Notes under the pieces: generated by a model
Told to the model about the DNA's origin: nothing
The model's database searches: none
The model's input: only the letters and a program-made list of their open reading frames with translations
Shown: one piece after another, positions 1-10,000 of the stretch
Position numbering within the stretch: the stretch's first letter is position 1
Layout of the letters: the number at the start of each line of letters is the position of its first letter
Assembly (NCBI GenBank): GCA_013178005.1
Contig: JABLXL010000026.1
Span: forward strand, 1-62,448
Reading direction: 5' to 3'
Length of the DNA: 62,448 nucleotides
Source: Actinomycetota bacterium
Lineage (GTDB): Bacteria; Actinomycetota; Geothermincolia; Geothermincolales; RBG-13-55-18
Program-made: the position numbers and the translations under genes

Positions 1-6
1 CCTGGT

Positions 7-51
7 GAAGCAACCACAAGCAAAGCGAGGAATAATTCAAGATACGACCCC
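7..51. repeat. Left arm of 45-bp inverted repeat flanking groESL
   Basis: This 45-bp stretch is the reverse complement of 2241-2285 with one mismatch (T versus A near the middle). The arms lie outside the groEL stop and the groES promoter, so the pair brackets the whole heat-shock operon. The arm is not itself palindromic and encodes nothing evident. Such long, near-perfect arms suggest mobile-element ends or a dispersed repeat inserted twice; no transposase lies between them. Confidence 0.9.
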
Positions 52-76
52 ATGGTTTGGGGAGGGGATTGCAAAT

Positions 77-97
77 GGGAGGGGCGGAGCCCCTCCC
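77..97 (-). terminator. Probable groEL terminator hairpin
   Basis: A perfect 9-bp GC-rich stem (77-85 pairing with 89-97) with a 3-base loop lies 20 bases past the groEL stop codon. The T-run on the minus strand is short, so termination efficiency is uncertain. The hairpin is symmetric and could also act on transcripts entering from the left. Confidence 0.6.
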
Positions 98-116
98 CTT
101 TGTGCGACTATCTTTA

Positions 117-1751
<1,635 letters not shown>

Positions 1752-1776
1752 TTAAGGCTCTCCTGCCTTAAGCCGT

Positions 1777-2076
1777 TTACTTTTTCTTCTCTTTTTCGAC
1801 CACGGCGAGAATGTCGCGCTCGCTGAGGATGAGGTGCTCCTCTCCTCCGATCTTCACCTCGGTCCCGCCGTACTTGGAGTAGATGATGGTGTCCCCTTCC
1901 TTGACCTCCAGGGGAACGTACTTGCCGTCTTCCCAACGTCCGGGACCCACGGCGATGACCGTCCCCTCCTGGGGCTTTTCCTTGGCGGTGTCGGGGATGA
2001 CCAGTCCGGACGGGGTCTTTTCCTCGCCCTCACCGGGCTTCACGATCACCCGATCACCCAGAGGCCTCAGTTTCAT
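1777..2076 (-). CDS. groS: Co-chaperonin GroES (10 kDa)
   Basis: A 99-residue GroES starting [14 protein letters not shown], a classic N-terminus. It forms the heptameric lid on GroEL. The mobile-loop region and the C-terminal segment ending in a lysine run are in place. A strong GGAGGG ribosome site lies 8 bases before the ATG. It is the first gene of the groES-groEL operon, with two CIRCE elements in its leader. Confidence 0.98.
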   Translation of the reverse strand: MKLRPLGDRVIVKPGEGEEKTPSGLVIPDTAKEKPQEGTVIAVGPGRWEDGKYVPLEVKEGDTIIYSKYGGTEVKIGGEEHLILSERDILAVVEKEKKK

Positions 2077-2134
2077 CTACACATCCCTCCAATCCTCTCT
2101 TTCCTCTTCCTGCTTCCTTCCTGCATATATACAC

Positions 2135-2161
2135 CTGGCACTCCAAGCGCCAGAGTGTTAT
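2135..2161 (-). promoter_or_regulatory. Second, degenerate CIRCE operator
   Basis: Two 9-base half sites (2135-2143 and 2153-2161) flank a 9-base spacer. They match the CIRCE consensus TTAGCACTC-N9-GAGTGCTAA at 14 of 18 positions. It lies 46 bp, centre to centre, downstream of the perfect CIRCE and within the groES leader. It is probably a lower-affinity HrcA site. Confidence 0.75.
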
Positions 2162-2180
2162 CACTCTCGTATCCAGGCTG

Positions 2181-2207
2181 TTAGCACTCTAGATGTTTGA
2201 GTGCTAA
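2181..2207 (-). promoter_or_regulatory. Perfect CIRCE operator (HrcA site)
   Basis: TTAGCACTC at 2181-2189 and GAGTGCTAA at 2199-2207 with a 9-base spacer match the CIRCE consensus exactly. The site sits at the expected transcription start of groES-groEL, so HrcA bound here would block initiation at normal temperature. Confidence 0.97.
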
Positions 2208-2211
2208 ATGA

Positions 2212-2240
2212 AGGATACGGCACCGTCGAGGAAAAATCAA
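2212..2240 (-). promoter_or_regulatory. Putative groES promoter
   Basis: On the minus strand, TTGATT (2240-2235) and TATCCT (2217-2212) are separated by 17 bases. Initiation would fall at the upstream edge of the perfect CIRCE, the usual arrangement. The -35 box abuts the right arm of the flanking inverted repeat. The -10 match is only moderate. Confidence 0.45.
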
Positions 2241-2285
2241 GGGGTCGTATCTTGAATTTTTCCTCGCTTTGCTTGTGGTTGCTTC
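2241..2285. repeat. Right arm of 45-bp inverted repeat flanking groESL
   Basis: Reverse complement of 7-51 with one mismatch. It begins directly upstream of the putative groES -35 box, so whatever placed it here may have altered or supplied upstream promoter sequence. No clear target duplication can be judged because only 6 bases lie outside the left arm. Confidence 0.9.
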
Positions 2286-2559
2286 TTCCGGCCCGGGCCG
2301 TTGGGTAACGGTCTCGCTCGGCGCGCGAGGCCAGTCAGGAGAAAAGAAACTGCAGCCGGCGGGGCCTCCCTGCGACCGACCCGGTCGTTCCCGGGCAGCT
2401 GGCAGCGGAAAAGTACCGCCCGTCTTTCTTTCCCGCGTCGCTTCGAATCCTTCGGCAACGTCTTTCGAGCAGGCGGAAGCGCATACTGCCTTGTTCCAGC
2501 TTAGGCTGCCGTACAGGCTGTTGGACGGGGGACGATAACCCCACGGGTGAGTGTCCGAT
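2286..2559. other. Intergenic region, no gene seen
   Basis: GC-rich spacer between the inverted-repeat arm and the tsaD stop codon. Short open frames on both strands lack family resemblance and ribosome sites. I see no convincing terminator with a T-run for the tsa operon. Confidence 0.5.
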
Positions 2560-3573
2560 TCAGGAACCGAGGGGCAATGAGGCGGATGCGTCCACGTCCA
2601 GGGGGGCCGTGTCGCCCTCCTGCAACATGCGCCACCCCAGGGCGGCGATCATGGCCGCGTTGTCCACGCACAGGTTCATGGGCGGGTAATAAAGGGTGAT
2701 TCCCAGCCTGGAGAGCTCCTCCCCTAACCTCTCGCGTAGGCTGCGGTTGGCGGCAACCCCTCCAGCAAGTACCACCCGCTCCGCCCCCTTCTCCTGCGCG
2801 GCCCTGGTTATCTTGTGCACCTGCACGTCCACCACCGCCGCCTGGAAGGAGGCGGCGATGTCTGCGACCTCGAACGGAGCCCCCGTCTCCCTCAGCTTCC
2901 TCACGTGGTTTATCACCGCCGTTTTCAAACCCGAGAGGGAGAAGTCATAGCTGCCGTCGTGCATGAGGGCGCGGGGAAAGCGGACCGTCTGGGGATCGCC
3001 CTCGCGGGAGAGGCGGTCGATCTCCGGTCCGCCGGGATAGCCGAGGCCAAGGTATCTCGCCACCTTGTCGTACGCCTCTCCCGCGGCGTCGTCCACGGTC
3101 TCCCCCAGCACCTCGTAGCGGCGGTGGGCGGCCATGTGCACGAGCACGGTGTGGCCCCCGGAGGCCAGGAAGGCGATCAGCGGCGGCTCGAGGTCGGGGA
3201 AGTGCAGAAAATTGGCGTAGATGTGCGCTTCCAGGTGGTTTACGGCGATGAGCGGAACGCCGAGGGAGAACGCCAAGGCCTTGGCTGCGGTCACCCCCAC
3301 CAGCAACGAACCGATGAGGCCGGGGCCGCGGGTAACCGCCACCGCGTCCATATCGCCCAGGCCGACCCCCGCATCCCGGAGCGCCTCCTGGAGCGCTGGG
3401 AGGATGGCCTCTAGGTGCGCTCTTCCGGCGAGCTCAGGGACCACGCCCCCGTAACGCCGGTGCAGGTCGACCTGGGAAGAGATCACCAGGGACAGGATCT
3501 CCCTCCCGCTCCGTACCACTGCGGTGGAGGTCTCGTCGCATGATGTCTCGATGCCCAGGACCAGGCCTTCCAT
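2560..3573 (-). CDS. tsaD: tRNA N6-adenosine threonylcarbamoyltransferase TsaD
   Basis: Transfers the threonylcarbamoyl group to A37 of ANN-decoding tRNAs (t6A synthesis) in the cytoplasm. The chain opens with the Kae1/TsaD signature GIETSCDETS, carries the metal-binding HLEAH motif in the first half, and has the glycine-rich LASGGHT and LAGGVAANR nucleotide-binding segments. Length is about 337 residues, normal for the family. I place the start at the ATG at 3573 because a GAGGTG ribosome site lies 9 bases before it; a GTG four codons upstream is also open. It is the last gene of a tsaE-tsaB-rimI-tsaD group, which supplies all TsaBDE parts but not TsaC. Confidence 0.96.
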   Translation of the reverse strand: MEGLVLGIETSCDETSTAVVRSGREILSLVISSQVDLHRRYGGVVPELAGRAHLEAILPALQEALRDAGVGLGDMDAVAVTRGPGLIGSLLVGVTAAKALAFSLGVPLIAVNHLEAHIYANFLHFPDLEPPLIAFLASGGHTVLVHMAAHRRYEVLGETVDDAAGEAYDKVARYLGLGYPGGPEIDRLSREGDPQTVRFPRALMHDGSYDFSLSGLKTAVINHVRKLRETGAPFEVADIAASFQAAVVDVQVHKITRAAQEKGAERVVLAGGVAANRSLRERLGEELSRLGITLYYPPMNLCVDNAAMIAALGWRMLQEGDTAPLDVDASASLPLGS

Positions 3574-3639
3574 CTCCCTGCTCACCTCCCCGCCCGCCCC
3601 CCGCTGGACAAGTGCGGGCAGCGGGAGCTCGGAAGCGCG

Positions 3640-4149
3640 TCAGCCCTCTTCCTCATCCCCGTACCTTTCCCACAGTTCCTCCAGCAGCCGACGGTACTCG
3701 GGCGTGCCGATATCGTCCGTCCACATGATGAGCGCGTTCTCCAGGTTGTCCAGGTAATAATGCTTACGTTCTCCCATTATCTGGAAACCAAATCGGCCAT
3801 AGAGCTCGATGGCGGCCAGGTTGGATTTCCTCACCTCCAGGGTCAGGAAACGGGCGCCCTTTTCCTCCGAGCGGCGTACCAGCTCCAGGAGCAACCTCGC
3901 GCCTATGCCGCGACGGCGCCTGTCTTCCCTTACCGCCAGGGTCATCACGTGGGCTTCGTCCAGAATGAGGAGGGTCCCTCCATATCCCGCCAGCTCACCC
4001 TCTTGCCTGGCGATGATGTAGCATCCCTCGGGCTTCTCCAGCTCGCGAAGGTACATGTCCCTCGTCCAGGGGCTGGCGAAAGCCCTTCTCTCGAGCTCCA
4101 TCACCTCGGCCAGGTCCTCCTCGCGCATGGGGTGGATCAGCAGGCGCAT
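3640..4149 (-). CDS. rimI: Ribosomal protein S18 alanine N-acetyltransferase family (RimI)
   Basis: A 169-residue GNAT-fold acetyltransferase. The acetyl-CoA loop RRRGIGARLL and the C-terminal KSNLAAIELYGRFGF segment are typical of RimI, which acetylates the N-terminus of S18. Its frame overlaps the end of tsaB by 13 bases, and a strong AAGGAGG precedes the ATG, so the two are probably translationally coupled. Placement between tsaB and tsaD is common in Gram-positive bacteria. The true substrate could be broader than S18. Confidence 0.93.
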   Translation of the reverse strand: MRLLIHPMREEDLAEVMELERRAFASPWTRDMYLRELEKPEGCYIIARQEGELAGYGGTLLILDEAHVMTLAVREDRRRRGIGARLLLELVRRSEEKGARFLTLEVRKSNLAAIELYGRFGFQIMGERKHYYLDNLENALIMWTDDIGTPEYRRLLEELWERYGDEEEG

Positions 4150-4850
4150 CTCCCGCCCTCCTTAGCCGGCCCCAGATCCGGGCGCCTCACATAAAGCGGC
4201 GCCAGCTCGAAGGGGTCGATTACACGCCCATGGGCCATCTCCCCGCGACATGACATCGCCAGCCCCTCCGCCCTCGGGGGCTCGCTTTCCATCACCTCGA
4301 CTCCCGGCGGCCAGGCGTCGGGGTAGGCCGTGATCCCCGTGCCCGCCAGCACTAGACCACCCCCCTCCCGCTCCAGATACGCGTCCAGGTCGGCGGCCGC
4401 CCTTTCGGGAGACGCCGACCGGGGCCCCAGATACTCCATGGGGCGCCCTCCCTCAATGCGGTAGATTCCGTAATAGACCTCACCCCTGCGCGCGTCCAGG
4501 GCCACGAAAACGGCTCCGCTCGAGACCTCCGCTCCCGCCGCCCGCACGGCCAGGCTATCCGGCGCCACGAGCGGTTTTCCCGTGGCGAAGGCAAGGGCCT
4601 TTGCCGCGGCGGCGGCAACGCGCACCCCGGTGAAGGACCCCGGACCCCTGCCCACCCCTAGAAGGGAAATATCATCGAGGCCGATGCCGGCATCCCCCAT
4701 CAGGATTTCCATCTCCATGAAGAGCCGCGCGGTGCGCTCGTGCCCCGAGATCTCGCGTCCCAGGGTCCCTTCCGGACCATCCAGCGCCACCACGCCCCTG
4801 GAAGTGGATAGGTCTAGGGCCAGCAGCCAGCCGCGCTCCGGCCCGCTCAC
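4137..4850 (-). CDS. tsaB: t6A biosynthesis protein TsaB (YeaZ)
   Basis: Scaffold protein that dimerises with TsaD for t6A37 synthesis. The ASKHA-like N-terminus LLALDLSTS and the GVGRGPGSFTGVRV motif are diagnostic. The open frame extends up to 4955, but the upstream 35 residues are basic and unlike the family. A GTG at 4850 with GGAGGTG seven bases upstream gives 237 residues, the normal size, and is my preferred start. It overlaps rimI at its 3-prime end. No nuclease or catalytic role is expected for TsaB itself. Confidence 0.93.
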   Translation of the reverse strand: MSGPERGWLLALDLSTSRGVVALDGPEGTLGREISGHERTARLFMEMEILMGDAGIGLDDISLLGVGRGPGSFTGVRVAAAAAKALAFATGKPLVAPDSLAVRAAGAEVSSGAVFVALDARRGEVYYGIYRIEGGRPMEYLGPRSASPERAAADLDAYLEREGGGLVLAGTGITAYPDAWPPGVEVMESEPPRAEGLAMSCRGEMAHGRVIDPFELAPLYVRRPDLGPAKEGGRCAC

Positions 4851-5000
4851 CCTCCGCCACCTCCGATCACGCGGGACGCTTTTGTACTTCCTTCGTGCCG
4901 ATGTCTCATACTGTATTCCGCCACCATAACGTTTTGCTGCCCCCTCTCCGTCCATGACTTCGAGCCGTTGGCCCGGGCATCAGGACTTTGCGTAATACCA

Positions 5001-5013
5001 ACGGCAATGCCGT
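5001..5013. promoter_or_regulatory. 13-bp palindrome in the tsaB upstream region
   Basis: ACGGCA and TGCCGT flank one base, a perfect inverted repeat within the 270-base gap before tsaB. It lies between a weak -35-like TTGTAT and a -10-like TATTAC on the minus strand, so it could be an operator. There is no family evidence for the binding protein. Confidence 0.3.
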
Positions 5014-5119
5014 ATACAAGGACTTTCGCCATAAAGCGCGTGGAACCCTTAAAACATTAGAAACCTGCCGTCATACCCACACACCTTGAATGGCATTACC
5101 GCGCTTCCAGTGCCCCTAC

Positions 5120-5602
5120 TCAAGCTTCAAGAATCCCCGACAGCCTCTCGCTCCAGCCCTCGCCCACCGGGGTGAAGACCACGCGCCTCACATCGTCACC
5201 GCTTCCGTATTCGAACTTCACCTCTAGGTAGGGGGGCTCGAAGAAACCCTTGACCCGGTCCCCCCACTCGACCACCAGCACGCCGTTCCCGTCCAGGTAT
5301 TCCTCCACCCCGATCTCGTAGAGGTCGAGCGGACCCTCCAGGCGGTAGGCGTCCAGGTGAATGAGGGGAAGCCTGCCCGCGTATTCGCGCACCAGGGTGA
5401 AGGTGGGGCTTGTCACCCTCTCGCTCACGCCCAATCCCCTCGCCAGCCCCTGGGCGAAAGAGGTCTTTCCCGCTCCCAGCTCGCCCACTAGCAGCAGCAC
5501 GTCCCCCGGCCGCAACTCCTGCGCCAGGGCCTTGCCCAGCTCACGCGTCTCCGAGGCGTTGCGGGTGATCGCCTCGACGAAGCCCTCGGCGAAAGCGTTC
5601 AA
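5120..5602 (-). CDS. tsaE: tRNA t6A ATPase TsaE
   Basis: P-loop ATPase that binds TsaBD and drives turnover of the t6A complex. The Walker A motif GELGAGKTS is followed by [10 protein letters not shown] and the LDAYRL segment, all typical of TsaE/YjeE. The frame is open to 5791, but the first ~58 residues are not family-like. Two starts are plausible: ATG at 5617 with a weak ribosome site, or TTG at 5602 with AAGGAG five bases before it. I prefer TTG, giving 160 residues, the usual length. It is the first gene of the tsa group, separated from tsaB by 269 bases, so tsaB may have its own promoter. Confidence 0.93.
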   Translation of the reverse strand: MNAFAEGFVEAITRNASETRELGKALAQELRPGDVLLLVGELGAGKTSFAQGLARGLGVSERVTSPTFTLVREYAGRLPLIHLDAYRLEGPLDLYEIGVEEYLDGNGVLVVEWGDRVKGFFEPPYLEVKFEYGSGDDVRRVVFTPVGEGWSERLSGILEA

Positions 5603-5830
5603 ACCAACTCCTTGCATAGTCAACTCAAGTGGGATCGTAAAACCGCCAGCCAGGTTCACGGCTCTCCCCGGCGCTCGCCCAACCTGCGGACGAACCTGCG
5701 CCAGCGCCGAGAACCGTTGATACCATGATAACCGCACAGGCGACGGAAAATTACTAACGTCCTCGAGATACCCCGCCCGAGATGCCCGCACGCCGCGAAC
5801 CCGACATGGATATATGCCCTCGTCACGCGC

Positions 5831-6496
5831 TCAGAAGAGGCCCATCTGCTCCGGCTCGTCGGATTCAGCCGGGGACTCGAGCGCCGGCTCCGGCTCCGGC
5901 TCCCCTTCGCGCCTCCACCGCGCCCGCTCGGCCTCAAGGTGTTCGCGCAACCTCTGGAAATCCTCGATGAGCACGCTTTTCAAGGGCGGTTTATGCAGGG
6001 CCGCCGCGGGGTGGAACAGGGGCACATAAGCAAGGCCGTCCCTGTGCAACAACTTGCCGTGAAGCTGGGTGATGCCCGTGCTCGTCTTGAGCAGGGTCTT
6101 TGTGGCGTGGTTGCCCAGGGTGCATATGATGCGCGGAGCGATGATCTCGATCTGTTTAAAAAGGTAGGGGGTGCATGTCTCCAACTCCTCGGGCGACGGG
6201 TCCCGGTTGTCGGGAGGACGGCATTTCAGGGTGTTGGCGATGTATACCTGGGACCGCCTGAGCCCGATGGAGGCCAGGAGCTGGTCCAGGAACTGGCCCG
6301 CAGGGCCGACGAAAGGTATGCCCTGGCGATCCTCGTGGAAACCGGGCGCCTCGCCGACGAACATGATGTCGGCATGCTCATCCCCCGTGCCGAGGACCAG
6401 GTTGTTGCGGGTTTGCCCCAGCGAGCAGCGGCGGCAGTCTTTGATCGCCTCGTAGAGCTCCCCTATGGTCGCGGCCTCGCGCCAGTCGCCGGACAT
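5831..6496 (-). CDS. Family 4 uracil-DNA glycosylase (4Fe-4S)
   Basis: Removes uracil from DNA to start base-excision repair. From the ATG at 6496 (AGGGAG just upstream) the protein is 221 residues. The four cysteines expected to hold the 4Fe-4S cluster are C21, C24, C108 and C125. The uracil-pocket motif runs from GEAPG at about 48 to GPAG at about 67, and the HPAA motif is near the C-terminus. The acidic, proline-rich tail is variable in this family. The open frame upstream overlaps the preceding fmdB gene and is discarded. It lies 7 bases after fmdB and is likely co-transcribed. Confidence 0.94.
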   Translation of the reverse strand: MSGDWREAATIGELYEAIKDCRRCSLGQTRNNLVLGTGDEHADIMFVGEAPGFHEDRQGIPFVGPAGQFLDQLLASIGLRRSQVYIANTLKCRPPDNRDPSPEELETCTPYLFKQIEIIAPRIICTLGNHATKTLLKTSTGITQLHGKLLHRDGLAYVPLFHPAAALHKPPLKSVLIEDFQRLREHLEAERARWRREGEPEPEPALESPAESDEPEQMGLF

Positions 6497-6503
6497 GATC
6501 TCC

Positions 6504-6740
6504 CTACTTGGAGCATCCCGTGCAGCTCGAGGCGGTGCACGAGCTGCATCCCGAGGAACCGGCCGACGACCTGAAGTCACCCGACGAGGCCGATCCACTC
6601 TTGAATCCGAAGGTGGAAAACAGCTTTTTTATCTTCTTCTTTCCGCAGACGGCGCAGCTCTCCGCCTCATCCGACATGCTGCGCGCGAAGTGCTCGAAGG
6701 TCTCCCCGCAAGCCTCGCATTTATATTCGTAGAAAGGCAT
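6504..6740 (-). CDS. FmdB-type zinc ribbon protein
   Basis: A 78-residue protein opening MPFYEYKCEACG, the FmdB/CxxC regulatory family signature. C8, C11, C29 and C32 form one zinc ribbon. The glycine/serine-rich C-terminal half has a second cluster of cysteines, common in this family. The function is unknown; the historic link to formamidase regulation is weak. AGGAAGGGA precedes the ATG. It is co-oriented with, and 7 bases ahead of, the uracil-DNA glycosylase gene. Confidence 0.88.
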   Translation of the reverse strand: MPFYEYKCEACGETFEHFARSMSDEAESCAVCGKKKIKKLFSTFGFKSGSASSGDFRSSAGSSGCSSCTASSCTGCSK

Positions 6741-6773
6741 CTTCCATCCCTTCCTCTCGACTTCATCGATTTG

Positions 6774-6803
6774 ATTTTACCCACAACCGCCACGGGCAGG
6801 CAA
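6774..6803 (-). promoter_or_regulatory. Putative promoter of fmdB-udg
   Basis: Minus-strand TTGCCT (6803-6798) and TAAAAT (6779-6774) with an 18-base spacer, 33 bases ahead of the fmdB ATG. The remaining intergenic sequence to 7054 holds no gene that I can support. Confidence 0.5.
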
Positions 6804-7054
6804 CGAACCTTGTCAGGATGACAGGGTGGTCTCCCAACTTTTTCAACTCGGAAAGCGTCCACTGAAAGGATGAAGCTTCCGTCATTCGGAAAACGCCCGG
6901 GCCGACTTCCCATGCGGCCTTGGAACCCCGTCCGCTGCTTGGTAGTCGAAAAAGCGGGGCTTCGGGTTTCCCGGAATTGCCTCGCCATCCGCCATGAGTT
7001 AATTTCTTGCTAGCCCTGTCCCGGATCGGAGGCAGTAGAAAGATAGGAAAAGCC

Positions 7055-10000
7055 ATGGCCGCTTCACCCCGTTGGGAACGAAAATGGAGACTGTGGCCGT
7101 TCGTCGTCACCGCGCTTGCGCTGGCGGCCTTCTTCCACTCCATGCTCACCCTGTCGAAGGTTCCCTGGATCAGCGACATCAAGTCCTATTATTACCCCGC
7201 CTGGCGTTATCTCTCCCATGCCTTCCGTTCCGGGGGCCCTTCCCTGTGGTGCCCCGGGATATACTGCGGTTTTCCCCTCTTCGCCGACAGCGAGATGGGG
7301 ATTTTCTACCCCATCAACCTCCTCTTTTTCCAGCTCCCCGCCACGGCTGGGTTCAACTATTCCATCGTCCTTCACTACCTTCTGGGGGCCGCTTTCACCT
7401 ACGCCTACTGCCGCCGCCTGCGCCTGGGCCGTTCCGCCTCCCTTTTCGCCTCCCTCCCCTTCATGTTAGGGGGGTTCTTCCTGGCCCACCTGGTGCACCC
7501 CAACGCCGTCGCCACCGCCGCCTGGATGCCCCTGTTCCTGTACTGCCTGGAGAGGGCCCTTGCGGAAGGAAGGCCTTCCTTTCACCTCGCCGCTGGAGGC
7601 GTGGTCGGCCTCCAGTGCCTCTCGGGTTTCCTGATGATACCGCTCATGGAGGGGCTGCTTGCCGCCTTCTACGTGGTCTCCTACCGTTTCGAGGACCACG
7701 GGGAAAGGCGGAGGGCCGTGCTGTCCAACCTCGCCTGGCTCGCCCTGGCGCTGGGCCTGGGGGCGGGCTTGGGAATGGCGCAAAACCTTCCCAGCTACAA
7801 CCTGGTGCAGAGCTCATACCGGGCGGGCGGCCTTTCGGAAAAGGTCGCGGGGATAGGGAGCCTGCCCCCTGCTCAGCTGATGGGCATCGTCTTCCCGCGC
7901 CTTTTCGGGCGCGGCATAGCCCAGGGTGGTTACCTGGGAGCCTGGACCTTCGAGGAAACCTATGCCTACATGGGAATACTCCCGATTCTCTTCGCCCCCG
8001 CGGCGTTGCTGCGTCCGCGCAGGCGACACGCGGTTTTCTTTTTCTGGGTCGGCGCCGTCTCCCTCGTCCTGAGCCTGGGGAAGTACGGCCTGCTCTGGTC
8101 GGCCCTTCGCCACCTTCCGGGCTTCAACGTGCTCAAAGGATCGAGCCGCTTCCTGCTCACCTTCAACCTTTCCCTGGCCGTGCTGGGAGGCATGGGTTTC
8201 GAGCGCTGGCGGAGCGCGGAGTGCCCCTCGCGCCTGGCCGCAACCCTCTCCCGCGCCTGGCTGAGGTTCGCCGCGGCCTCGGCCTCGTTCCTGGCCCTAT
8301 TCGCTCTCCTCTACCGCTTCAATCCCCTTGGCTTCAGGGACTTGGCCGTGGCGGCGGCAAGGCCTTTTCTGGCAGGCATTAAGCTCCCCACCCACCAGGT
8401 CCTGGATGGCATGGTCTCATTCTTCACCGCGCCGCGCCTCGAGTTCCTGCTGCCGTTGGTGATGCTCGCCCTTTTCCTGCTGCTTATACGTGTAAACGGC
8501 GGGAGCGGTTACGGGCCGAGCCGCCTCAAAGCGTTCATCGCCGTGGGCCTGGCCGTGGTGGATGTCTTCGCCTTCGGCAGCTTCGTCTTCAAGCCCGTGC
8601 CCCGAGCCCGCGCCGATTACAAGCCCCCGGTCATAGGGTTCCTGGAGGAGAACGCCGACGGCGCGAGGGTGGCCATGGCCAAGGAGCCGGGGGTGGATCG
8701 CGGCGAGTTTCCCCTTTGCTCCAACCAACTGCTCCCCTACGGACTCGAGGACGCCTTTGGGTTTTCCACCATCCCCCCCGCGCGCCTGGACCGCTTTCTC
8801 GCCCTGGTGAACAACCGCCCGGAAGCCCCCGCCTTCGAGCTGCTTGGAGTGAGCATGCTTTACTCCAGCCTGGTGCGGGTTGACGGCACCGCCTACGACC
8901 TCTCCGACCCCTATAACATGCCCGCCGGGCTGGGATCCGTGGTCTACGCCTTCCCGCAACAGACCTCGGGCAGGGAGCTGCGCCTGCTCTTGGACGGCGC
9001 GATCCTTGATCCCAGCGCATCCGGAAGCCTGTGCATCAAGTTGAACTCCATCGTCAACGGCCGCGTGGTGAAGCACCCCGTACTCTTCCTGCACAAGGAC
9101 ACCGGCGACGATCCCTATTTCCTGGAGGTCCTGGACGCGGAGCAGACTGCCTCCTTCGCGCGCGTCCGCTTCAAGTCCCCCGGCCACGGCCAGGGACGGG
9201 ACGCGCTGGAGATAAAGGTACCCCTACCCAGTTTGGGAAAGGCCGACGAGCTGATCCTGACCACGCTTTGCGATAACTCCCTGGAGGGAACTCGCCTCGC
9301 GGCCCTCACTGTAATCGACGAGGATGGGCGGCGCGTGCCCCTCACCGCGTGGCCTTCCGTGTACAGCGACGGCAGGCAAGTGGTCTACCGGCTGCCGGGC
9401 GACCCGGCCTTGGCCTACCCGGCCTGGAAGGTCGCCTGGAGCGGAAGCTGGGGGGAAGCGGTGGATCGCGCCTTCCGCGAAGGGAAAGGAGTGTCCGAAG
9501 GAGAGGTCATCCTGGTCGAAGGCGAGGTGGACGCCGCTTTGCGGGAGGCGCTCTCGAAACTGCCCGTCCCCGAAGAAGCGCCTTCCATTGAGGTCACGGA
9601 ACGCGGGGACGGACGCCTTTCCCTGCGCGCGCGTGGCGAGAGCGATTTTGTGCTAGTAGTCTCGCTGGATTACCTTCCCGGGTGGAAGGCTGAGGTGGAC
9701 GGCGAGAAGGCCGACCTCTTCTCCGCCAACGGCTTTCTCACCGCCCTCTATCTGACCGGGGGAGACCACGAAGTTGTTCTCTCCTATCGCCCTCCCGGCC
9801 TCGTGGCGGGAGCCGTCTTGTCCTCCATTTCGCTTGTATTGCTTGCAGCGCTTTTCCTCCTGCTGAGGAAACGGGAGCGCGAGGCGCAGGCGACGGATCG
9901 GGCCGGCGGGGAAACGCCTGTAAAGGAGCCGTCACGGGGGAGCATAAGCGCTTTCTTCCCCTGCTACAACGATTCCGCGACTTTGAGGGAGCTCATCGAG

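Noticed and set aside
4851-4955. N-terminal extension of TsaB to the upstream ATG
   Set aside because: Basic, non-homologous residues and no ribosome site; the GTG at 4850 has a good one.
6497-6598. N-terminal extension of the uracil-DNA glycosylase
   Set aside because: It would overlap the fmdB coding region and is Arg/Pro-rich shadow sequence; ATG 6496 has a ribosome site.
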